From Pseudomonadota bacterium (GTDB taxonomy: Bacteria > Pseudomonadota > Alphaproteobacteria > Rhizobiales > Xanthobacteraceae): a stretch of DNA of 11,116 bases. The stretch is taken from contig CAUJKG010000127.1 of assembly GCA_963205465.1 (NCBI GenBank), positions 1 to 11,116 on the forward strand. Direction: 5' to 3'. The notes under the pieces are model-generated. The model saw only the letters and a list, made by a program, of their open reading frames with translations, was not told the origin of the DNA and made no database searches. Within the stretch, counting starts at the first letter, position 1, and each line of letters begins with the position of its first letter. Made by a program: the position numbers and the translations under genes. Below, in pieces: positions 5,958 to 11,116 of the stretch.

Positions 5958-5986
5958 CAGATAGGCCACTGCAGCGTCCGAGTCAA
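5958..5986 (-). promoter_or_regulatory. Probable housekeeping promoter of rpsM-rpsK-rpoA-rplQ
   Basis: On the minus strand TTGACT (5981-5986) and TATCTG (5958-5963) are separated by exactly 17 bp, close to the alphaproteobacterial housekeeping consensus. Transcription would begin near 5951, leaving a leader of about 140 bases before rpsM. No comparable pair is seen between the hairpin at 5901-5933 and rpsM. Confidence 0.62.
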
Positions 5987-6123
5987 CTGGCCGGAGCAAC
6001 TTTCATGCCCCTGTTAAGCGTATGAAATATTTCCAGAAATTCGACCGGGCTACCGGAAGCCGATGCTACCGCCCGAACGGCGGACCAGAAACGCGACTCG
6101 CGGGCTCGACCGGTGCGGGCCGC

Positions 6124-6711
6124 TTACTGAAGCGCCTTGAGCTTCGTGTCGATCGCGGCAGTCACCGCGTCGATCGAAACCATCCCGTCGATTTCCTGAA
6201 GTGTGCCCTTCTTGGCGTAGTAAGCCGAGAGCGGCGCGGTCTGAACGCGGTAGGCGTCGAGGCGCTTTTTCAAAGATTCAGGGTTGTCGTCGGCCCGGAT
6301 GGCCTCGCCGCGGGCAGTCATTTCGGCGATTCGGGTCTCGATTCGCTGTAGCAGGATGCTCTCGTCCACCTTGAGTTCCACGACGGCGTCGAGCTTGATG
6401 CCCCTGGCCGCGAGCAGCCGGTCCAGCGCCTCGGCCTGCGCAACCGTGCGCGGGAAGCCGTCCAGGATGAAACCGTTCTGCACGTCCGATTCTTTCAGGC
6501 GGTCGTCGATGATGCCGATGACGATCTCGTCCGAGACGAGTTCACCGCGGGCCATGATGTCCTTGGCCCTGAGGCCGACGGGCGTCTCCGCCTTCACGGC
6601 CGCGCGCAGCATGTCGCCGGTCGAAAGGCGAACGATGCCGTGGCGCTCGATAAGCCGGTCTCCCTGCGTGCCCTTCCCCGCCCCCGGGGGTCCGAGCAGA
6701 ACAAGTCTCAT
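6124..6711 (-). CDS. adk: Adenylate kinase, short (LID-less) form
   Basis: This 195-residue enzyme interconverts ATP plus AMP with two ADP in the cytoplasm. The P-loop is GPPGAGKGT (7-15), with K13 for phosphate binding. The AMP-binding part follows at 30-59 (STGDMLRAAV), and FILDGFPRT (81-89) is the conserved adenylate kinase motif. The LID region, about 125-145 (TRIAEMTARGEAIRADDNPE), is short and lacks the zinc or zinc-like insertion of long forms, as usual in alphaproteobacteria. The ATG at 6709-6711 overlaps the secY stop TGA as ATGA, with GGAG inside the secY end, so translation is probably coupled. A longer in-frame extension inside secY is rejected. adk is the last gene of the spc operon here. 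Confidence 0.97.
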   Translation of the reverse strand: MRLVLLGPPGAGKGTQGDRLIERHGIVRLSTGDMLRAAVKAETPVGLRAKDIMARGELVSDEIVIGIIDDRLKESDVQNGFILDGFPRTVAQAEALDRLLAARGIKLDAVVELKVDESILLQRIETRIAEMTARGEAIRADDNPESLKKRLDAYRVQTAPLSAYYAKKGTLQEIDGMVSIDAVTAAIDTKLKALQ

Positions 6712-8042
6712 CGCCGAGCTCCGCGAAGTTTCGACTTCTTGATCAAGCCTTCGTACTGATGCGCGAGCAGATAACCCTGCACCTGCGCGACCGTATCCAT
6801 CGTCACCGAAACCACGATCAGGAGCGAGGTACCGCCGAAATAGAACGGTACGCCAGCATAGGCCACGAGGAACTCCGGCAAGAGACAGACGAGCACGAGA
6901 TAGGCAGCACCTACGACCGTGATTCGCGTCAGCACGTAGTCGATGTATTTCGCGGTGTTCTCGCCAGGACGAATGCCCGGAATGAAACCGCCGTGCTTCT
7001 TCAGGTTGTCCGCGGTCTCCGCCGGATTGAAAACGATCGCGGTGTAGAAGAACGCGAAGAAGATGATCAGGAGCGCATAAAGCGCCATGTAGGCCGGGCG
7101 GCCATGACCGAGCATCGTGGTCAGCCACTGCATCCACTCCGGGCCTTGGCCCGCCGTGAACTGCGCGATCGTGGTCGGCACGAGCAAAAGCGACGAAGCG
7201 AAGATCGGCGGGATCACGCCCGAAGAATTCAGCTTCAACGGCAGATGCGAGGACTGGCCTTCGAAAAGTTTGTTGCCGACCTGCCGCTTCGGATACTGGA
7301 TCAGGAGCCGCCGCTGCGCGCGCTCCACATAAACGATGAAGGTGATCGCAGCGATCGCGACCACGATGATCAGCAGGATAACGGCCGTCGAAACCGCACC
7401 GGTACGGCCGAGATCGAGCAGTCCTGCGAGGGCCGCCGGCAATTCCGCAACGATGCCCGCGAAGATGATCAGCGAGATGCCGTTACCGATGCCGCGCGCG
7501 GTGATCTGCTCGCCGAGCCACATCAGGAACACGGTGCCGCCGGTCAGCGTGATGACCGTCGAGATCCGGAAGAACCAGCCCGGATCCTGCACGATTCCGC
7601 CCGCCCCGCCTTCGAGACCCACGGCAATACCGTAAGCCTGCAACAGAGCCAGAACGACGGTGAGATAGCGCGTGTATTGGTTGATGACCTTGCGGCCCTG
7701 CTCACCCTCTTTCTTCAGCGCTTCCAGCGTCGGCGAGACGGTGGTGAGCAGCTGGAGAATGATCGAGGCCGAGATATACGGCATGATGTTGAGCGCGAAG
7801 ATCGCCATGCGCTCGACAGCACCGCCGGAAAACATATTGAACAGACCGAGAATGCCGCCACGCGCCTGATTAAAGGCGTTGGTGAAGGCGATCGGATCGA
7901 TGCCCGGCATCGGAATGAACGTGCCAAGCCGATAAACCAGGAGCGCACCCAGCGTGAACCAGATGCGCTTCTTCAGGTCCTCAGCTTTCGCAAGTGCGCT
8001 GAAGTTTAGATTTGCCGCGAGTTGTTCGGCTGCCGACGCCAT
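6708..8042 (-). CDS. secY: Preprotein translocase channel subunit SecY
   Basis: This 444-residue inner-membrane protein has the ten-helix SecY pattern and forms the Sec channel with SecE and SecG. TM1 is about 27-45. The plug and TM2 region is GGAVERMAIFALNIMPYISA (73-92) with SIILQLL following. GEQITARGIGNGISLIIFAGIV (177-198) marks the TM4-TM5 area. The cytoplasmic loop KKHGGFIPGIRPGENT (348-363) contains the arginine (R358) needed for SecA and ribosome function in homologues. The start at 8042 has GGAG upstream. The 53-bp space from rplO carries a terminator-like hairpin. The stop overlaps the adk start by four bases. Length and motifs are complete. Confidence 0.98.
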   Translation of the reverse strand: MASAAEQLAANLNFSALAKAEDLKKRIWFTLGALLVYRLGTFIPMPGIDPIAFTNAFNQARGGILGLFNMFSGGAVERMAIFALNIMPYISASIILQLLTTVSPTLEALKKEGEQGRKVINQYTRYLTVVLALLQAYGIAVGLEGGAGGIVQDPGWFFRISTVITLTGGTVFLMWLGEQITARGIGNGISLIIFAGIVAELPAALAGLLDLGRTGAVSTAVILLIIVVAIAAITFIVYVERAQRRLLIQYPKRQVGNKLFEGQSSHLPLKLNSSGVIPPIFASSLLLVPTTIAQFTAGQGPEWMQWLTTMLGHGRPAYMALYALLIIFFAFFYTAIVFNPAETADNLKKHGGFIPGIRPGENTAKYIDYVLTRITVVGAAYLVLVCLLPEFLVAYAGVPFYFGGTSLLIVVSVTMDTVAQVQGYLLAHQYEGLIKKSKLRGARR

Positions 8043-8079
8043 ATTCGCTCCGATCCGCCCCGACTAATTCCCCGAGATG

Positions 8080-8106
8080 AAAAAACCGGCCTGATTTACT
8101 TGGCCG
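8080..8106 (-). promoter_or_regulatory. Terminator-like hairpin spanning the rplO stop, before secY
   Basis: On the minus strand CGGCC (8102-8106) pairs with GGCCG (8087-8091) around a ten-base loop that holds the rplO stop TAA, then T6 follows after one G (8080-8085). The stem is short, so termination may be partial. A ribosome finishing rplO would cover it. The hairpin and T run are seen; use as an expression step-down before secY is inferred. Confidence 0.5.
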
Positions 8107-8620
8107 CTTCCTTCTTCGGCTTCTTCTGCATCTTGCCCGGCTTTTCCCGGTCGGCCTTCTTCACGACGAGCTCTTTCACGCTGCCGCCGAGCTTTTCGAC
8201 CGCCGCGATCGCGGACTTGGTCGCACCCGCGACTTCGAACGAGAGCTTGGTCTTGAGTTCACCCTTGCCGAGCAGACGCACGCCGTTGCCGGCACGGCGA
8301 ACGACGCCGGCCTTCACGAGCGAATCCGCCGTGACGGTGTCGCCTTCCTTGATCAGCTTCGCTTCGACCGCCTTCTGGATGCGGTCGAGATTCACTTCGC
8401 TGTATTCGACGGCGAAGATGTTGTTGAAGCCGCGCTTGGGCAGACGGCGATGCAGCGGCATCTGACCGCCTTCGCGGCCCTTGATGCGCACACCGGTGCG
8501 GGACTTCTGACCCTTCACGCCGCGGCCGCCGGTCTTGCCTTTGCCGGAGCCGATGCCACGACCGACGCGAATGCGGTTCTTCCGCGCGCCTTCGTTATCG
8601 GCAATCTCGTTGAGTTTCAT
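8096..8620 (-). CDS. rplO: 50S ribosomal protein L15 (uL15)
   Basis: This 174-residue protein starts MKLNEIADNEGARKNRIRVG and continues with the glycine- and arginine-rich region GRGIGSGKGKTGGRGVKGQKSRTG typical of the extended L15 N-terminus inside the large subunit. The C-terminal globular part ends around residue 155. A lysine-rich tail follows (KPGKMQKKPKKEAAK), longer than in E. coli. The start at 8620 has GAGGA upstream, and that sequence includes the rpmD stop codon (TGAGGA). The open frame extends upstream only within rpmD in another register. It lies 7 bp after rpmD and 53 bp before secY. Confidence 0.97.
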   Translation of the reverse strand: MKLNEIADNEGARKNRIRVGRGIGSGKGKTGGRGVKGQKSRTGVRIKGREGGQMPLHRRLPKRGFNNIFAVEYSEVNLDRIQKAVEAKLIKEGDTVTADSLVKAGVVRRAGNGVRLLGKGELKTKLSFEVAGATKSAIAAVEKLGGSVKELVVKKADREKPGKMQKKPKKEAAK

Positions 8621-8627
8621 CGTATCC

Positions 8628-8816
8628 TCACTTGCCTTCGACGATCCGCACCATGTGCGCGACCTTCGCGACCATGCCGCGCGTGGCCGGGGTATCGACC
8701 AGCTCGCGCTTCTTGCCGCGCTTGTTGAGGCCAAGACCGATCAGGGTCTTTTCCTGCTTGCCGTCGCGGCGGATCGGGCTGCCGAACTGCTCGACGGTGA
8801 TTTTCTTACCGGCCAT
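8628..8816 (-). CDS. rpmD: 50S ribosomal protein L30 (uL30)
   Basis: This 62-residue protein has the bacterial L30 pattern: KITVEQFGSPIRR, then TLIGLGLNKRGKKRELVDTPATRGMVAKVAHMVRIVE. Length is normal. The start at 8816 has AAGGAG upstream; that site contains the rpsE stop codon (TAAGGAG), suggesting translational coupling. L30 sits between rpsE and rplO as in most spc operons. Confidence 0.97.
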   Translation of the reverse strand: MAGKKITVEQFGSPIRRDGKQEKTLIGLGLNKRGKKRELVDTPATRGMVAKVAHMVRIVEGK

Positions 8817-8827
8817 TGCAGATCTCC

Positions 8828-9409
8828 TTAGCCTTCCGCCGACGCATCGACGTCGGTATTGCGGCGCCGTGCCTGCAAGGTGGAAACCTTGATGCCACGA
8901 CGAGCCGCGACCGCGCGCGGATTGTCCTGACTCTTGAGTGCATCGAAGGTCGCCCGAACCATGTTGTAGGGGTTCGACGAGCCGAACGACTTCGCGACCA
9001 CGTCCTGCACGCCCACGGTTTCGAATACCGCGCGCATCGGGCCGCCAGCGATGATGCCGGTACCGGCCGGAGCCGAACGCAGCACGACCTTGCCGGCGCC
9101 GTGATGACCGTTGACGTCGTGATGCAGCGTGCGGCCGTCGCGCAGGTTCACGCGGATCAGCGAGCGCTTCGCGGCGTCCGTCGCCTTGCGGATCGCTTCC
9201 GGAACTTCGCGCGCCTTGCCGTGACCGAAGCCGACGCGGCCCTTCTGGTCGCCGACCACAACAAGCGCCGCAAAGCCGAAGCGCTTACCGCCCTTCACGA
9301 CCTTCGCAACACGGTTGATGTGGACCAGCTTATCGACCAAGCCGTCGCGCTCTTGCTCGCGATCGCGATCTTTGCCCCGGCCTCGTTTTTCGTCTCTTTC
9401 GCGTGCCAT
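8828..9409 (-). CDS. rpsE: 30S ribosomal protein S5 (uS5)
   Basis: This 193-residue protein of the decoding-site side of the small subunit starts with a strongly charged extension of about 22 residues (MARERDEKRGRGKDRDREQE) typical of Hyphomicrobiales. The S5 double-stranded RNA-binding signature follows at about 25-75 (LVDKLVHINRVAKVVKGGKR, GRVGFGHGKAREVPEAIRKA). The C-terminal domain contains APAGTGIIAGGPMRAVFE and NPYNMVRATFDAL. The start at 9409 has AGGA in the sequence TAAGGA, which includes the rplR stop. The charged N-terminus is low complexity but in frame and part of the family pattern. Confidence 0.98.
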   Translation of the reverse strand: MARERDEKRGRGKDRDREQERDGLVDKLVHINRVAKVVKGGKRFGFAALVVVGDQKGRVGFGHGKAREVPEAIRKATDAAKRSLIRVNLRDGRTLHHDVNGHHGAGKVVLRSAPAGTGIIAGGPMRAVFETVGVQDVVAKSFGSSNPYNMVRATFDALKSQDNPRAVAARRGIKVSTLQARRRNTDVDASAEG

Positions 9410-9419
9410 GATGCTGTCC

Positions 9420-9782
9420 TTAGAAACTCAATCCGCCTTCGCGCGCCGCGTCGGCGAGTGCCTTGACGCGGCCGTGAAAACGATAGGCGCCGCGGTCGAA
9501 GATGACTTCCTTCACGCCTTTCGCTTTCGCGCGTTCGGCGATCAGGCTGCCGACCACCTTCGCGGCCTCGACATTTGCGCCCGACTTCAATTTCCCGCGC
9601 ATGTCCTTTTCGAGCGTCGAGGCGGACGCGAGCGTCATACCCTTCGCGTCGTCGATGATCTGCGCGTAAATGTTCATGCCCGAGCGGTGAACCGACAGGC
9701 GCGGGCGGCCGTAGGCCGAAGCCTTCAGCGACCGGCGCACGCTGGCTTTGCGGCGCTTGGAGCGTTCTGCAACTGATGCCAT
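9420..9782 (-). CDS. rplR: 50S ribosomal protein L18 (uL18)
   Basis: This 120-residue protein binds 5S rRNA with L5 in the central protuberance. The basic N-terminus (RSKRRKASVRRSLKAS) is followed by RPRLSVHRSGMNIYAQIIDD and the C-terminal RGAYRFHGRVKALADAAREGGL, both characteristic of L18. The start at 9782 has GGGGAA upstream and lies 11 bp after the rplF stop. Length is normal. Confidence 0.97.
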   Translation of the reverse strand: MASVAERSKRRKASVRRSLKASAYGRPRLSVHRSGMNIYAQIIDDAKGMTLASASTLEKDMRGKLKSGANVEAAKVVGSLIAERAKAKGVKEVIFDRGAYRFHGRVKALADAAREGGLSF

Positions 9783-9793
9783 CGTGTTCCCCG

Positions 9794-10327
9794 TTACTTC
9801 TTCTTGCCTTCCTTGCGGAAGATGAATTCGCCTTCGTACTTCACGCCTTTGCCCTTGTAAGGCTCCGGCTTGCGATAGGCGCGGATTTCGGAAGCGACCT
9901 GACCGACTTTCTGCTTGTCGATGCCGGAGATCACGATTTCGGTCGGCCTCGGCGTCGCGATGGTGACGCCGGCCGGGACTTCATAAACCACATCGTGGCT
10001 GTAGCCGAGCGAGAGGTTCAGGTTCTTGCCCTGCATCGCCGCGCGGTAGCCGACGCCGGTGATCTCGAGCTTGCGCTCGAAGCCCTTCGAGACACCCGTG
10101 ACGACGTTGTTCACGAGCGCGCGGTAGAGACCCCAGGACGCCTGGTCCTGCTTCTCCTCGCCCTTCTTCTCGAAGATGATCTGGTTCTTGTCGAGCTTCG
10201 GCGTGACGTTGTCGTTGAGCACGACCGAAAGCTCGCCCTTCGGGCCTTTGACCTTGACGGTCTGGCCCGTGACGGTCGCCGTGACGCCGGACGGAATGGC
10301 GACGGGGCGTTTGCCGATTTTGGACAT
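9794..10327 (-). CDS. rplF: 50S ribosomal protein L6 (uL6)
   Basis: This 177-residue protein near the GTPase-associated region of the large subunit starts MSKIGKRPVAIPSGV. It shows the two related L6 domains and ends with the family signature PEPYKGKGVKYEGE (154-167), followed by a basic tail. The start at 10327 is preceded by a purine-rich region that begins at the rpsH stop (TAAGGAAGGA). It lies 17 bp after rpsH and 11 bp before rplR. Length is normal. Confidence 0.98.
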   Translation of the reverse strand: MSKIGKRPVAIPSGVTATVTGQTVKVKGPKGELSVVLNDNVTPKLDKNQIIFEKKGEEKQDQASWGLYRALVNNVVTGVSKGFERKLEITGVGYRAAMQGKNLNLSLGYSHDVVYEVPAGVTIATPRPTEIVISGIDKQKVGQVASEIRAYRKPEPYKGKGVKYEGEFIFRKEGKKK

Positions 10328-10344
10328 CTTTTCCCGTTCCTTCC

Positions 10345-10743
10345 TTAGAACACCGTGCAGAGCACTTCGCCGCCGACGTTCTGCTCGCGGGCGTTGTGAT
10401 CTGCCATCACGCCCTTCGGCGTCGAAACGATCGCGATGCCGAGACCGTTGTTGACGCGCGGTAGCGCATCGACGGAGGCGTAAACGCGGCGGCCGGGCTT
10501 CGAAACGCGCGCGACCTCGCGGATTGCCGGTTCGCCTTCCGCGTATTTCAGCTCGATGTCGAACTCGGTACGGCCGTTGCCGAACTCGGTGGTGGAGTAG
10601 CCGCGGATGTAACCTTCGTCCTTGAGCACGTCGAGGACGCGCGCGCGGAACGAGGAGCCGGGCGTGGAAACAGTATCCCGCTTGCGCATCTGCGCGTTGC
10701 GGATACGGGTCAGCATATCGCCGAGAGGATCATGCAATGCCAT
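10345..10743 (-). CDS. rpsH: 30S ribosomal protein S8 (uS8)
   Basis: This 132-residue protein binds the central domain of 16S rRNA and, in E. coli, also represses the spc operon by binding mRNA near rplE. The N-terminus MALHDPLGDMLTRIRNAQ and the C-terminal region STPKGVMADHNAREQNVGGEVLCTVF are diagnostic. The start at 10743 has AGGAGGA seven bases upstream, an almost perfect Shine-Dalgarno sequence, right after the rpsN stop (15 bp between genes). Whether S8 feedback exists here cannot be judged, because the rplE start is outside the window. Confidence 0.98.
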   Translation of the reverse strand: MALHDPLGDMLTRIRNAQMRKRDTVSTPGSSFRARVLDVLKDEGYIRGYSTTEFGNGRTEFDIELKYAEGEPAIREVARVSKPGRRVYASVDALPRVNNGLGIAIVSTPKGVMADHNAREQNVGGEVLCTVF

Positions 10744-10758
10744 TTTTCGATCCTCCTC

Positions 10759-11064
10759 TTACCAGCTCGACTTCACGAGACCGGGGATCATCCCCTTCGC
10801 GCCGTATTCGCGCAGCGCCAGACGCGACATCTTCAGCTTGCGATAAGTCGCACGCGGACGGCCCGTCACTTCGCAGCGGTTGCGCACGCGCTCTTTTGCC
10901 GAGTTACGCGGCAGTTTCGAGAGTTTCAGCACGGCTTCGAAGCGGTCTTCGATGGATACTTTCTTGTCCATCACGACAGCCTTCAGCTTCGCACGCTTTG
11001 CAGCGGCGTTCGCCGTCATCTTACGGCGGCGCTTGTTCTTCTCGATTGCACTCTTCTTCGCCAT
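10759..11064 (-). CDS. rpsN: 30S ribosomal protein S14, zinc-independent long form (uS14)
   Basis: This 101-residue protein of the small-subunit head starts MAKKSAIEKNKRRRKM and ends LREYGAKGMIPGLVKSSW. It contains NRCEVTGRPRATYRKLKMSR with only one cysteine. It therefore lacks the CxxC pairs of zinc-binding S14 and is the long C-minus type. The start at 11064 has AGGAG six bases upstream. It follows rplE by 34 bp as in other spc operons. Confidence 0.98.
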   Translation of the reverse strand: MAKKSAIEKNKRRRKMTANAAAKRAKLKAVVMDKKVSIEDRFEAVLKLSKLPRNSAKERVRNRCEVTGRPRATYRKLKMSRLALREYGAKGMIPGLVKSSW

Positions 11065-11098
11065 TTCAGCTCCTAGTCACCGCGTTTGAAGCGTTGCT

Positions 11099-11116
11099 TC
11101 ACTGCCGGAAGGGAAA
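11099..11116 (-). CDS. rplE: 50S ribosomal protein L5 (uL5), last five codons
   Basis: Only FPFRQ and a TGA stop are visible at the window edge. The residues fit the C-terminal end of L5 in related Hyphomicrobiales, and gene order (rplE before rpsN) supports it. Too few residues remain for identification on sequence alone. Confidence 0.65.
   Translation of the reverse strand, partial: FPFRQ

Larger units (their letters stand above)
5813..6123. other. Non-coding adk-rpsM gap
   Basis: No plausible gene lies in these 311 bp. They hold, in minus-strand order, a hairpin CCGCC/GGCGG (6069-6083) after adk with no U tract, the promoter at 5958-5986, the terminator-shaped hairpin at 5901-5933, and the rpsM leader hairpin at 5831-5848. 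The short plus-strand frames here have no supported start. Confidence 0.7.

Noticed and set aside
6712..7137. Upstream in-frame extension of adk inside secY
   Set aside because: The conserved adenylate kinase start MRLVLLGPPGAGKGT lies at 6711 and matches the ATGA overlap; the extension is composed of out-of-frame secY sequence.
6759..8009. 416-codon open frame on the plus strand opposite secY
   Set aside because: It is antisense to a fully motif-supported secY, rich in Arg, Asp, Glu and His as expected for the mirror of a GC-rich gene, and has no recognisable domain.
9776..10348. 190-codon plus-strand frame opposite rplF
   Set aside because: Antisense shadow of L6 with biased composition and no ribosome site; the L6 signature on the other strand decides.

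Overview
The window is a chromosomal segment of an alphaproteobacterium. Several things point to Hyphomicrobiales (Rhizobiales), probably near Bradyrhizobium or a related family. These are the ribosomal protein sequences, the short adenylate kinase fused into the spc operon, the absence of rpsD between rpsK and rpoA, an Omp25/31-type barrel starting ADLPVK, and TTGACT-17-TATCTG promoter wording in a GC-rich background. The family level is inferred from remembered sequence similarity only.

Right two-thirds (about 3415-11116, all minus strand): the distal spc operon followed by the alpha operon. In transcription order these are the 3' end of rplE, then rpsN, rpsH, rplF, rplR, rpsE, rpmD, rplO, secY and adk. 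A 311-bp gap follows, then rpsM, rpsK, rpoA and rplQ, closed by a strong intrinsic terminator. Genes are tightly packed, and several stop codons sit inside the next gene's Shine-Dalgarno sequence. secY and adk overlap as ATGA. The adk-rpsM gap holds a good promoter with a terminator-shaped hairpin just downstream of it, which suggests an attenuated leader for the alpha operon. Further hairpins lie at the rplO/secY and rpsK/rpoA junctions.

Middle (about 2120-3415): downstream of rplQ is a probable 55-codon two-helix membrane protein with a very strong ribosome binding site and a potentially switching leader hairpin. About 270 bp without a convincing gene follows. Next comes a secreted outer-membrane beta-barrel protein (minus strand), which ends at a bidirectional terminator shared with the convergent regulator gene.

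Left (1-2056): an Lrp/AsnC-family regulator (plus strand) is divergent from a metC-like cystathionine beta-lyase (minus strand) across an AT-rich intergenic region with a dyad. metC is followed after 12 bp by the start of a VOC/glyoxalase-fold gene that runs off the window. The layout suggests local control of sulfur amino-acid metabolism.

Most of the window is conserved housekeeping DNA. The items worth a second look are the RNA hairpins placed at operon junctions, the small membrane ORF, the two related terminators and the metC C-terminal tail. I see no mobile element, CRISPR array, rRNA or tRNA.
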